From Flabesymbios commensalis (Eukaryota > Annelida > Polychaeta > Terebellida > Flabelligeridae), in NCBI GenBank assembly GCA_964017125.1, contig OZ024902.1:105010560-105074559 (forward strand): a stretch of DNA of 64,000 nt, in the 5' to 3' direction. The first letter of the stretch is position 1. Each line of letters opens with the position of its first letter. The notes below the pieces were generated by a model. It was not told the DNA's origin. It saw only the letters and a program-made list of their open reading frames with translations, and did no database searches. Below are positions 1 to 12,200 of the stretch, one piece after another. Made by a program: the position numbers and the translations under genes.

Positions 1-1400
1 TTGTTTAGCTTGATTTGTTTAACCCTTTGACAAACTGGGATCCAGTGCAACAAAGTAAACTCTTCTATGCCAATGTGAGACCTAGGGGGGTAGCCTAGAA
101 CAAATCTCATAGTTTTGTTTTGCAAAATTTGTAGTTTCTTTTGTAAGTTGACCTGGAGACCCTCAAACCATGCGGAGCAGGCATAATCAAAATGACATAA
201 AATTAAAGATGTAGCCAAAAGTTTCCTAGAATTTCTATTCAAATATTTAGCCTGTCTCCATAGAAATTTGAGTCTAGAGTTTCCCTTTTTTAAAATACTT
301 TCAGCTATATATTTCCCTCCCAGTGACTGGTCTAGGCTAACTCCCAGGTATTTCACATTATCTTTGGCAGTATCTTCATTGTCTCCACATATAATTTTCA
401 TGGTGGACTGTTTGTGTATTTTCTTATGTGAACCAAAAAGAATACTTTCGGTCTTTCCCAAGTGAATGGATAGCTTATTATCCACTAGCCATTCACATAG
501 GAAAGTCAGTTCATGTCCAAGAGTTTCCTCTATGACAGAAACCGATGTACCTGAGACCAATAATGCTGAATCATCAGCATAAAGAATTAATCTGCATGAT
601 ACAGCTGCCTCCATATCGTTTACGTAAATTAGGAATAGTAATGGTCCCAAGATGGATCCCTGCGGTACTCCGCAGGGAACCACCATGGGATCAGAAAAAA
701 TACCATCAACTTCAGTCTTCTGAAATCTATTTTTTAAATATGATGAGAACCAAGATGTTGAAAGATCATCCAAACCAATAGCTTTCAGTTTATTTAACAA
801 TATTTCATGATCGACAGTATCAAAAGCTTTTTGAAGGTCGATCATGACCATGCCAGTATAGTTTCCTTTATCCATATCAAATCTGATTTGGTCTGTCAGT
901 TGTGTTAAGCAAGAATCGGTGGAATAAGAATTCCTAAAACCTGATTGATAATCATACAGTAGTTTTTCAGATCTTAAATATTTTTCTAACTGTTTATGTA
1001 CAGTTTTTTCTAGAATTTTTGACATGACAGTTAAAATAGAAACAGGCCTGTAATTCCCAGGCTCTGACTTTGAATTTTTCTTATAAAGAGGAACAACCCT
1101 TGCTGTTTTCATATCATCGGGTATACGGCCTGAATATAAAGAGCAATTTATAATATGTGCTATTGCACTAGATATTTGATTTGCCCCATCCTTGAGAAAC
1201 CTAGCTGACAGCCCATCCAGACCAGTAGCTTTACTAACATTCAAGCTAAGCAAAGATTTTAGAATGTCTTCCTCTCCGACAGGAGAAAATTTAAAAGAGT
1301 TTTGTTTGATCTATTAGGGGGGCCACTGTAGAAATAAGATTTTGTCGCTAGACTTCTTTCACTGTTTTTATCCCTGGTGGCAAGTATGTCAAGTATGGTG
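1..1400 (-). mobile_element. LINE reverse transcriptase, frame open to the window edge
   Basis: The minus strand reads without a stop from 1310 to base 1 (436 codons) and continues outside. Reverse-transcriptase blocks appear in order: NYRPVSILTVMSKILEK, motif A DLQKAFDTVDHEILL, motif B GVPQGSILGPLLF, catalytic LYADDSALLVSG, then LGKTESILFGS and VKYLGVSLD, followed by the thumb with CHFDYACSAWF. The absence of protease or integrase and the motif style indicate a non-LTR element of the CR1/Jockey sort; I do not assign a clade. Upstream of a TAG at 1313-1311, LINE-like residues continue in another frame until the microsatellite, so the 5' side is damaged while the catalytic part looks intact. 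Confidence 0.9.
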
Positions 1401-1430
1401 GCACACTGTATTTATTTTATAGGATAAAAC

Positions 1431-1749
1431 TATCTATCCATCCATCCATCCATCCATCCATCCATCCATCCATCCATCCATCCATCCATCCATCCATCCA
1501 TCCATCCATCCATCTATCCATCCATCCATCCATCCATCCATCCATCACTCCATCCATCCATCCATCCATCCATCCATCCATCCATCCATCCATCCATCCA
1601 TCCATCCATCCATCCATCCATCCATCCATCCATCCATCCATCCATCCATCCATACATCCATCCATCCATCCATCAATCCATCCATCCATCCATCCATCTA
1701 TCCATCCATCCATCCATTCATCCGTCCGTCCGTCCGTCCGTCCGTCCAT
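1431..1749. repeat. (ATCC)n / (GGAT)n microsatellite
   Basis: About 80 units of a 4-base repeat with scattered variants, passing into a GTCC run at the right end. It opens a spurious minus-strand frame of repeated MDGW. Confidence 0.98.
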
Positions 1750-1788
1750 CCCACATTAGACTTTACTGATTCTCGAATGTCATTATTA

Positions 1789-2120
1789 TAGGCCAAAATA
1801 AGATATAGGGCCTAAGACAGTGCCTTGGGGAACTCCTAACTTAACTGCCGCTTCTGCTGATAAAATTCCGTCTACGACCGCACACTGGGATATGTTTCGC
1901 GCACACACAGGTGAGAGAGATAGGCCTCAACCCAGTCCTCTGGTAGTTCACCGGTGGTTAATGACTGTCTGAAGATGGCATGTAAATAAGGCGCAATCTC
2001 GTTAACTGCATACTTAAGGACTTGGTTCGGGATCTTGTCTGGTCCAGCAGCAATTAGAACTATTAAGGTTAGTCAATAGTTTTGTAACACCATCCAGGGA
2101 GATTTCTAGGTTAGGTATTA
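1789..2120 (-). mobile_element. Second LINE fragment, internally deleted
   Basis: Across shifted frames the minus strand gives PNQVLKYAVNEIAPYLHAI, then QSLTTGELPEDWV, then directly VVDGILSAEAAVKLGVPQGT and VLGP. These belong to the finger and motif B regions of a LINE reverse transcriptase that are normally more than 100 residues apart, so the stretch between them, including motif A, is missing. Its sequence differs from the LINE at the window start. Confidence 0.75.
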
Positions 2121-4605
2121 AAGGAGCTGTTTCGCTTGGAATCTGGTCCTTTTAACGTCAAAACCAATGACCATAGGCCTACCATAAAATAACCAAAGGA
2201 AAACAAATATTTTTTTAATTATAGCTAATTAGGACTTTATTTCAAATATGTAGGGCTAGGGTGTCCGCGATTTTTAAAGTCGAAATCATGTGCAAAATAG
2301 TTAATTGTTAAGGTTTTCAAATTAGGTTACTTCAATTATTGATCCTTTATTAGTAGGCCTCCTATGTGTTATTACTTTACCATAAAGTCACTGATATAAA
2401 AACAATAAAATTTAAATAAAGCAGTTGACTGTCTTAGTAGATCCCTATATATATGTGTGTGTAATTTCCATACCATAAAATTACCAACAAAAAAAGCAAA
2501 AACAAATAAGGACCAATTAGCTGATGGCTTCAACATGAAAAATGTGTACAGATAGTTTAGCGTGAAAGTATGATCATATCTAGCATTGGTCATTTTAAAA
2601 TAAAAATAGTAAATAATGTGATTATTCAGAGGTAATTAAGGTAACATAATCATACCAAAAAGCGAACACGCAAACCAGTCATGTGCACGCAAAGAACTCG
2701 AAATGACCTCCAATCAACTGCCCATTTCTGGGGGGGGGGGGGGTGGCAGTCTCAATATACAAAAAAGGCCGATTGGAGGCCATTTTGGCTTTGTGCAGTC
2801 ATTTTGAACCTGTTCACAATAAAATTTCCATTATGAACGTATATAGTTCAGGCAATGAAGTGATCGGAGTCTATTGGAAAAAAAAAATGTTGAGCAAGGA
2901 TTTCAACGGGATTTGACCCAGGGACTACGTAAAACCCTCATGAAACCCCACCCGAATCCTTCTTGGGAAAAGCCTTGTTTTCAGGTAAAATGCAAAATGG
3001 CCGCTATTAATCCAGAAATTTGCGTATTTCGTTATATAAATCGCTTTGAGAACTAAACATCGTAGAGGCACATATAATGTCTTTTCGCATCAAAAATTTT
3101 TGTTCTAGGATTCTATTTGTTCCCATTTAGAATTCCTGAGAAGTCAAGCTGCGGTCATTCTGTAATGTCAAACTTATATTAAACCTGTAAATGTGACCCA
3201 TCTGCTTTTCTTTCAAAAGCACAAATGCCAATATTTATAATCTGGTATGGTGAGGGAAATTGGGTCGCTATTTTTCAAATGTTTCTTGTGCTCATACAAT
3301 TCATATATGCAAGATGATTCTATGTTTTTATGAACGTTTTTGTACGTTGTTTGTTTTTGTTACGTATTGTACAGAAGTGTTAATCTTCATTGATTTTGAC
3401 ATAAATGCAAATAAACTAAATAAACTGGCATGAACCATCTTGCCCAATCTCTGGGGCAAGATGGGCCATGGCTGGGGCAAGTTGGACATAGACCAATTGT
3501 AAAATTAGGATGATTCATATATTGATTTTATTTCAAATCACTAAATATACCAAACTAAGTGTTTTTATATCACACACTCAAATTAACTTAACTGCCTGAC
3601 TGCGAAAAAATCTGTGTCTCGTTGCATTACACTGGTTTCACAAAAATGACTGCCATTTTGAATTTTTAGAATCCTCGTGAAATCCTCAAGAACCGCTACC
3701 CCAAATTGCTTGTGGTTTTATATGTTTGCAATTACGTTCCTGGTCACAAACTTTTTGGTTGCAGTTTACTTTTCTTTTCTTAAATGGTGGTCATTTTAAT
3801 TTTCAATTTTTTTTTGTAAATTAGGTCTAGTTATTTCGATAACTTTAAGTCCGGATCAGTTGTGATTTTGTATTTAGGCACTTACCACCTGGCTTGCCAC
3901 AAAAGCAAAAGGTATTGGTCGTCTGTCAATAATTTTGTAAAAAAAATTGCAGCGATTTAAAAAAAATTGAACCGTCATGGCAACATCCCGGTGGGTGATC
4001 AGATTTGGATATAGAAGGGGTGTCCCAACTTCCCTCATTCTCCCCTATATATTAATAGGTTTCTACTTGAAATATAGTGTTTTATAGATAGATATTTATT
4101 GACGACGGGAAGTTTGAGTGGACCTGTGTACCCCAGGCTCTGTCTCTGTCACTTTGTAACCTGTAGATGACACAATTAAACTAGGGCCAAGGCTTCATAG
4201 ATTTGGAATAGACTACTACAAGAACAGTAAAATTATTATTTAAACCGATATATATTATATAGGGTTGTGTAGAAATGGATACAATAAATCATGTCTGCCT
4301 GCCTGTCTCGGAGCGATTTTAAAAGATGACTGTCAATAATCCTATGTGAAAGTCAGATGTATTCATTCTTCACTTACATGGAGTTAAATCTTTTGTTTAA
4401 CAAATAAATCTGGCGTGTAATAGCTGAGACAACAACATATAAATAGCCATGCTTTGTCAACCATGTGAAATTAAAAATGAACGCCACAAACATCTAAGTA
4501 GTTTTGCATCTATCACAGCCAGTACCTAACCTAAAAAATGTATACATTTCAGGTAGAATTTTTTCAAGTATCAGGAGTAAACTTTTTTTCTGAGATATTT
4601 GTTCC
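2121..4605. other. No gene seen
   Basis: Contains a 14-base G run near 2731 and several CATTTTGA-bearing dispersed repeat pieces. A stretch ending near 3425 in an AAATAAACT-like tail could be a LINE 3' end. Copies of GGGGCAAG occur around 3450-3490. None of the short open frames is convincing. Confidence 0.5.
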
Positions 4606-4760
4606 TTCGGACTAGTGAAAATTCGGACTAGTGAACCTTCGGACTAGTGAGCCTTCGGACTAGTCAACCTTCGGACTAGTCAACCTTCGGACTAGTGAAC
4701 CTTCGGACTAGTCAAACTTCAGACTAGTGAACCTTCGAACTAGTGAACCTTCGGACTAGT
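4606..4760. repeat. 16-bp minisatellite, about 10 copies
   Basis: Tandem units of TTCGGACTAGTGAACC with small changes; ACTAGT stays intact in all units. Units vary mainly between GTGAA and GTCAA. Confidence 0.96.
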
Positions 4761-5763
4761 GCTTAAAACCTAGGTGTAGACACCAAACTGAATCTTCTAG
4801 GTACATGGTGGCCATTTTGAATTTTTGCTTCTTGTGACTTTAGGTAAACTTTTTAAAAGTCTACCCTGGTTATTTTCATGGCCACATGACCCCAGTACAT
4901 GAATGTAAAGTCAAACACTCTGCCTCTTTCATTGTATACGGGGTCCTATGACAGAGCCAGGAGTAGTGTCATTAAAATCAGTACCAGTATTCGCGGATTA
5001 TATACCCAGGCTAGGCTACTCACCTACTCAACGCAGTTTTATTCCACACTGAAACAAACACGATCACGATTGAATATGTTTCATAAGTGTAAAATGTGCA
5101 ACTGCTTTTTGCATCCAATACTTGGTAAAATATTAAATTATCAACGATTTAGTGAAAAAGGTTTGTAAATTACTGGTTTTTACGTTGAAAAAAAAATCGC
5201 GATTGAAAATAAAGTAGCCTGACTGGAATGGGGTTGGCTAATTTCTAATATAAGTATTACATTTTTGTATTCACCAAACAAATTATTTTTTTATTTTTTT
5301 TACTTTGCTACAAGAGGATAAAATGCGATTTGGGGATTAAAGTGGTTTGTAAGAAACGAATTCCGCAGTATTAAGCGACTTTGCAGTAAAGGAAAATTTA
5401 AAACGTAATCCTATGTGTCAGTGATAGAATAAACAAGACTAAAAGAGCAATGTTTATTATCTTACAAGCTCTTATGGTGTATGGCTGTATTTAAGCATAT
5501 CATTTTAATTCATTTGTACGGTTGTCCTGTATGGGGATACACCTTATGATAAACATTTGTTTGAAAGAGTCAAACAGATTTCTATAAAAACAAATTTCAA
5601 CATGTTATTGCAAGAGTAGAGTTTGGCAGATATCCTCTTTCTAATATTATTTATAGCGAGAGGAGAGTTTGGTAGATATCCTCTTTTTATTATTATTTAT
5701 AGCGGTAGGCCCTATAAGGCTTAAGTATTGGTGTAGACTGGAATGAGGCACTAAAAATGTAAT
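4761..5763. other. No gene seen
   Basis: AT-rich sequence. A short phrase, GTTTGG(C/T)AGATATCCTCTTT, is duplicated at about 5620 and 5670. Nothing else recognisable. Confidence 0.45.
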
Positions 5764-6061
5764 GTTAAAGGTGTGGTCAACTGTCAAAATTCGCGAGACA
5801 AGGGTCCCCCAGAAGGCAATAGTGCCCGTGGGTAGGCCAAGTCCCTATTCCATAATAATACTAAATATGCTTTTCATACCCAAAGCCTCATTAAGAGCAA
5901 GTTCTCAAATCACAGCAAGTTCATATATACTTGAGCCACATCTATGAGTTTATAATTCAAAGCTCTGCGCCCTTACCCCTACTTGGTCGCTGGCTTGCAA
6001 ACAAACTGACTATATTACTGCAGGGATGCTGAAACTGCTTGACCCAAGCTTGTATTGACAT

Positions 6062-6171
6062 GCCCAGTAAACACAAAACATTTGTATAACTTTATGCAAT
6101 GTTGGACCAACGTCGAAGACGTTGGGCCAACGTTGTATAAATGTTATACAAATGTCTTGTGTTTGCTGGGC
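6062..6171. repeat. Palindromic CAGCAAACAC-family element
   Basis: Ends GCCCAGTAAACAC and GTGTTTGCTGGGC. The arms share TTTGTATAAC / GTTATACAAA, not found in most other copies; the centre is ACGTCGAAGACGT. Confidence 0.9.
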
Positions 6172-6189
6172 AGGAGGACTTTCTCTCAA

Positions 6190-6276
6190 ACATTGTACAT
6201 TTATTCAATGTTGGTTCAATGTTGGGCCAGCGTCGCAGACGTTGGCCTAGCATTAAAACAACATTGGATCAATGTC
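6190..6276. repeat. Palindromic family element without the terminal block
   Basis: Arms ATTCAATGTTGG and CAACATTGGATC around the core GGGCCAGCGTCGCAGACGT. The CAGCAAACAC ends are degraded. Confidence 0.75.
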
Positions 6277-7318
6277 CCGTTTAAGTAGTATCTTGTAATC
6301 AGTTCAGTGGCTATATTAATGCCATCAATCTGTACTCAATAGGCTACTGCTGGCCTACACTTGACCGTCCCAGGCATGCGCGTTTTGCAGTTGAATCATT
6401 CTTTAAATGCAGCCTATAAAGAATCGAAAATTATAGGAAATGATTGGATTAACAGGATATCATAATTATTGTGTCGTTATGGTTATGCAAATGTGTTTGA
6501 AAATCCAGTTTATTTAATTATTTTTCAGAATATTTTTAACAACCAGTAAATGATCAATGATGATCAAACTATAAATCTTATATAAAAGAATCCCCAAGAT
6601 TTTATATTGTTAAACTGGTTTCCAAAAAAATTGCAGTTATCTTGACGAAATAAAATATTGTAAGATTAGATTATCTTTTCAAGGTTAAGAGCAGATAACA
6701 GCTTACTAGAGGTAACTAGAAGTTGATTCAAAAATGTTCCTAGAGAACATCGATTATGTACATGTAAACAGAGTGTAGAAGATCCGATACACTTCATGAC
6801 ACATTGTAAAAAACAAGGATTACAGAAATTTGTTTGTAAAAAATATAAAGATGAAAATTGATGAGAACTATACAAATAAAATACATTACAATGCTCGCTT
6901 TGTAATCTTGGCTACCGTTTATTTTACTTCATGTGCGCTAACCAGGCTGGTTCAACATTAAACCAATATTGGGTCAATTCTCATGCAGCTAGGATGGTTC
7001 CCAGAACCCATGCCTTCACAATTTAATAGTGCGCAGTTAGGTACCCTGCATATAGCTAGAGGCGCCCCTGCTAACTACATTTAGAAAATCTGTTTCATCG
7101 TCATTAAAATATTTGTATATAATGTTTTATTATATTATGATAGAATATAATTTATGTTTTAGCTTAGTGATTCACAATGCACAGTTGTTGACCCACTTTT
7201 GTGTGGTTCTAAACTACATCTACGTCATCACTACTGTCAGCAAACAATCTATAGGCCTACACCCATGTATCCATCAAGGACAAAACAATAACGACACGAC
7301 AAGTGCGATATATAACAA

Positions 7319-7406
7319 CCCAGCAGACAAGAGATGTTGAGACAAAGTTGCTTTAATGTTGGGCCAGCATAAAGCAACATTGGCTCAATGTTTCGCATTT
7401 CCTGGG
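7319..7406. repeat. Palindromic family element, shortened
   Basis: Begins CCCAGCAGACAAGAGATGTTG and ends TTTCCTGGG; the core is ATGTTGGGCCAGCAT with a collapsed centre. Confidence 0.8.
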
Positions 7407-7624
7407 AAAAAGGAGCATTGCAAAATCACTTTAAAAGTCACAAAACTCTACTTCCATTGTCATTTATTTGCTTTCTATGTACAGCATGCTCAACAACATC
7501 ACCTGAGTGGATATATAATTATTGAAGAAATTTTCAAACCCCATCTTATACCGCAACGAATACATTAACCATTGTGTGGTGCTATAGGAAACGTAAACAG
7601 TCAATTTGATATCCAACCTGACGA

Positions 7625-7731
7625 GCCAAGTAAACACGAGACGTTGAAAGTGTTGTTTTAATGTTGGGCTAGCGTCGTAGGCAGTAGCCCTTCAACAACA
7701 GTAGTTCTTGAAATGTCTTGTGATTGGCGGG
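7625..7731. repeat. Palindromic family element, diverged
   Basis: CCAAGTAAACACGAGACGTTG at the left, TCTTGTGATTGGCGGG at the right, core GGGCTAGCGTCGTAGGC. Confidence 0.8.
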
Positions 7732-8518
7732 TATGCTCTTATTTAAATATGGTGGTTGTTGCAAGTAGTTACCAGTGTGCGCCATACACAATAACAATAC
7801 ATCCTAGCTCAATAAATAGTCAGGTTTTTATGAAAAGGTTACTTCTACCATAGATTAACCAACACGCACAACAAATGTTGCTGCAAGGACAACAGAAGGA
7901 TGGCGTGTATGGTCACGAAAACATGAGACAAAAGTTCGACAAAAGTTGTCAGAACTGCTGTCGCACTATGCACAAGAAATAATCCAAGATATCACTAAAC
8001 GGTTATGGAGTTATTTACCGCCGTTACCAGATTTTTCAAGAAAATAATTTGCTGACCACAAAATCATTATAATTAAGGTTTCGTAAGACAACATAGATAA
8101 TATCAACACTGACAGGAAAATCAGTTTGCTAATTCATGGCGAAGTTTTGACAAATGTTACCTTAATGGTTCAACGGTGTAGTGTGCCTAGTACAAAATAC
8201 AAAAGAGAATAGATGAACTAATCAATAGATACACCTACAACGATACCACCATTGATGCGGCTAAACTGATTTCTGCACTCATGAACACATGAAAGTAAAC
8301 TGTATGGTATTATCATGATTATGTAAATAGAATAATGATACATAATTTTGATCAATCTAAAAAAAATCTTAAAATTTCAACTGATATACCCAATACATCA
8401 ATAATAAGCTAATTGGTGTAAGACAAAGCCATAAAAAATAACTTACTACAAAAAATTTGTATTAAAATAAATTGTGAATGTACATTCATGTATCTTTAAT
8501 GTTACTATAATGTTTCCT

Positions 8519-9170
8519 TTTATTTCGGGAGATAATGTACACATAGTCACTGATATTCTTATAAATGTAAAAAAAGCTGCAAATCTGACATAATTACAAG
8601 TGATGTTAGGACTTGATCACATAAAGGGTACCGGTATATCAACTGTTACTTGAAGAGTCCTCAACAAGCATTACTAGGACAGTAAGTGTTTCAATAATCA
8701 AAATTCCACATAGTCATACCCATATCTCAGTATACATATTGAAGAAATAACAACAAACAGAAACATTAAGAGGATTTGAAGCACATCAGAGCTGAAAATA
8801 TATTATACCATAGCAAATTGTCAATAATGGCACTTCCTTATTATCAACTTTAATTCATACAACTATCCAAGTGACCATGCAGTGTGAAGGAAAATATTGA
8901 CTGATGTTCCAGCATTATACTAAATATCGTCACTTTGGTATTTGAGGGTCTTATCTGCTACTTGGCAAAGTGGCAAATATGAATCTCTAATACAAAGCTG
9001 ACAATATCTCCTTGAAGATTGTATTTTATATTTGTCGTCAAGAGTCACCATTTCCCAGAGCTGTTGTCATTTAGCAATTGAGCTGTAGGTTAAATGAAGA
9101 AAGTATTATTGTAAATCCTAAAAGTTTATTCAGATCAGGAAAGTGTCTTCCAAAAACAACAAATGTTTCT
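8519..9170 (-). other. Probable CSE1L 3' UTR region
   Basis: No other reading frame is convincing here. Two minus-strand AATAAA hexamers could end the transcript: one at 9130-9125, about 40 bases after the stop, and one at 8524-8519. Which is used cannot be decided from sequence. A degraded relative of the intron 9 palindrome lies at about 8947-8990. Confidence 0.45.
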
Positions 9171-9260
9171 TCAAGAGAGTTGCACACCGGCTGTCTGGCA
9201 GTACACTTGAAGAAAATTAGCAGGTTCAGCTCCGAGACCAGCTGTTATCATAGGGAGGAT
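9171..9260 (-). CDS. CSE1L: CSE1L last coding exon (residues 934-962, stop)
   Basis: Encodes [29 protein letters not shown] and a TGA stop, aligning with the last 29 residues of human exportin-2 (YLQ-YLQAASVTLL). Confidence 0.92.
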   Translation of the reverse strand: MLPMITAGLGAEPANFLQVYCQTAGVQLS

Positions 9261-12200
9261 CTGAAAACAAAAATCCTCAACTAAATAAAACACAAAAACA
9301 ATAATATAAAGAAAATGAGACCCTGTGAAAGACACCCTGTGCACCCAAACTCTTTAATCAAAAGATTGTCACATGTTACCATAACTTAACTCTTTAAGTA
9401 CCCTTGCTGTATATGTACCATATGGCATATTTAGAAATAAAATCATTCAAGATAAAAAGTAAAATCTAACTGACTAAGACATTTAGTTGATATAAATTTT
9501 AGTTGATATAAATTATACTTGTGTATTACATAAACTTAATTAATTTTTATTACTAGATGGGATATTTGGCATGTAAACATTAAAACCATCCCCAAATCAG
9601 TATCTCCTTCAGGTAATACACCCCCCCCCCCCCATACCCCGAAACAAGAGGCCAAAGGCCACCATGATCCCCTTGTGGTGGAATCGCAAATTTTTTTAAA
9701 GAGGTGTGCTCAATAAATGAATATGTGTCTAAAACTCTAATTATTATTGTAGGTCAGAAAGTACTACAATGTTAAAAGTAATACAATGGTAAAAAAATAA
9801 ATACACACACGCACAACATATAAAATTTCAAGGCCATACGATCATGATCCAAGCTGGATAGGCCTACATAATCATTAGAGCAAGATACGGCCAGATTAAA
9901 CAAATTCGGCCATGTCATTTTCGTTTGGTTTGAGCACATGGGCCTAACTAAAGGGTTAAAATAATGATATTACAGCGATAGTGGTAGACAGGCATTAGTT
10001 GTAGTAAACACACAACATCTTTTCGTAAATTGAATTTGCACAATAATTCAAATACCAATTCAAATACTGGGGGAGATGTGTGTGCAATATGAAAAAATCC
10101 CCCAGGAGGTTTCAGAGATATGCTCTTGAAACGAAATTATTAGTCTCAAGTCTAAGCTATTTTGGCTCAGAGATGTAGGTAAAAAAATAGGTCAAAGGTC
10201 ATAACCCCATAAAGGTCATATCTACACAGAGGACGTATATACAAACGTGCTGATGCGAAATACACCAGAAAATAATCAATCCAACACACATTTTCGATTT
10301 AGGTCTGAAATAAAACAAATCTGTCATATGTTTTAAACTATACACTAGTAGTGGTAACATCTGCCAATCAATATTCCTCCAAAAACTTATTTTTTACACT
10401 AAAAAGGTTTTAATTATCTTGAGAGGTTAATGCACTAAAAATTGTTACTCTAATACATTTCAAGTGCAAATATATGAATCTGGTTCCCAGTTTGAGTTCC
10501 ACAAATCTGTTGAGACTGTATCGCTGGACAACTGAATTTCAGTGGGCATCTTGGAAAATGAGGTCAAAATGTTTTCGTCGTCCATATTGAGTACATCATA
10601 GATGCTTAGCAGGTCAAAATTAAACAAGATAGAGATGGTAGGGGATGTGGCACCAATAACCAAAAACAGTACCAACTCTAATGGGAAATGCTTACCAACA
10701 ACTAGATTTGCCTGAGGGGCAAAGCTTGCGTCTCCACCCGCCCCATATAGTACATTAATTATAGAGAAATACAGTACTGTCACCAAATTTTTATGTAAAC
10801 CAAGTGACAATGTGATGTCAGAATCACACCAAAATCTATTCAACATATGACCAGGGTAAGTTGCTTCCTTGGAACATGTGGAACAAATCAGTGAAGCAGT
10901 TCAAGCTCTTCAGAGTAACATGTGATTCGTCAGCCATCTTGAATTTTGTTGGAAAAAGAAAAACAATTCTCCTGACTTTTTTCTCAGGGCCACCGAGCAT
11001 ACACAAAAGATAAAATCTGAGCTGTATAACCATATTCCAAATTTTGATAATAGCCAAAATGAGCAAAACTGAAATATCAGCTAGACGTTTTTATTATCAT
11101 AATCACACAAAAAAGTAATCAGCACACATCCAGGGTAGGTTATTCCTTTGAACCAAACATGGAACAGATCCATAGAGCAGTTCAAGCTCTAGAGAGTGAC
11201 ATAGGATTTTGGCAGCCATCAAAGATTTCATTATCGGAATCACACCAAAAACTAATCACCACATGTGCAGAGTAGGGTCTTTCCTTTAAACTAAACATGA
11301 AACAAATCCATAAAGCGGTTCAAGCTCTAGAGAGCGACATAGGATTTTGGCAGCCATCTTGGATTTTGTTAAAGAAGCTGACAAACGCCGAAATATTTTT
11401 ACAGGGCAAATTTCTTACGGACAATATGCATACTGCAAATATTTAGAAATAATCCGAGTAGGGGTGTATGGCTATATTACTAATGATGGCCAAAATGAGC
11501 AAAACAGAAATATCCGCTAAAATATAAAAACGTAAAAAAATCAAAGTTTCTATTATCAGAATCACACCAAAAGCTTTTCAGCTCACGGCCAGGGTAAGGT
11601 CTTTCCTTTAAACCAAACATGGAACAAATCGCTGAAGTTTTGTTGAAGAAACTGAAAAATGCAAAAAAAAAAATTATCAGGCGAATGCCCCAGGGCCAGT
11701 ATGCGTACTGTAAATATTTAAAAATAATCCGAGTAGTGATTTTTGAGTGAGAGCAGAAACAAGTGGCGGCGGCGGGCGGACTCAGCAAAAACAATAAGTC
11801 TCCACCACCACATAGTGGGTGGAGACTTAATAATGAATACACTTTAATCTGAGATTTTGTTCACCAAATGGTAAATAAAAACTAACCTTTCCCGGGTGCG
11901 CTGCACAAAGTTGATGTAAACACTTGGCGAGATGTACCTTAGGATCACCTACTTCATACAAACTCTCCTTTTTCTTACCGGCAAAATTAAGTTGCGAGTA
12001 AGCTGCCTGGTAACCTATGATATAGAAGAATTTGAAATACATGTATAGCAAGCAAGATAATAAATTAAAGCTCAATAATCACAGTTTTAGAAAAATATCT
12101 TGGCAAGTTTTACCAATGTAAATTTTATGCTGATTTCGAATATTGGAAAAATGACGTTGAAAATTACAATAGAAATGATCAGTTGATAAAAGGGTAACTG

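Larger units (their letters stand above)
5764..6408 (+). repeat. 640-bp dispersed repeat, copy A
   Basis: Matches 59063-59705 in the same orientation with frequent substitutions and small indels. The body includes ATAGTGCCCGTGGGTAGGCC. The right half carries two palindromes (6062-6171 and 6190-6276) that are also present in copy B, so palindromes and body moved or were duplicated together. Confidence 0.92.
6409..8518. other. No gene seen; palindromes only
   Basis: Holds two palindromic family elements, listed separately, and a third fragment near 6945-6980. An open plus-strand stretch from about 7861 to 8047 resembles no family I know. The rest is AT-rich. Confidence 0.45.

Noticed and set aside
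1417-1749. 110-codon minus frame of repeated MDGW
   Set aside because: It is the GGAT microsatellite read in frame; no unique sequence is encoded.
4606-4760. Possible CRISPR array
   Set aside because: 16-bp units are directly adjacent with no spacers, in eukaryotic-type sequence.
7861-8047. 62-codon open stretch with a charged, amphipathic-looking peptide
   Set aside because: No start codon in good context, no family match, and open frames of this length are expected by chance.
10460-10846. 128-codon minus frame in CSE1L intron 25
   Set aside because: It overlaps the diverged tandem units of a repeat element and has no recognisable domain.
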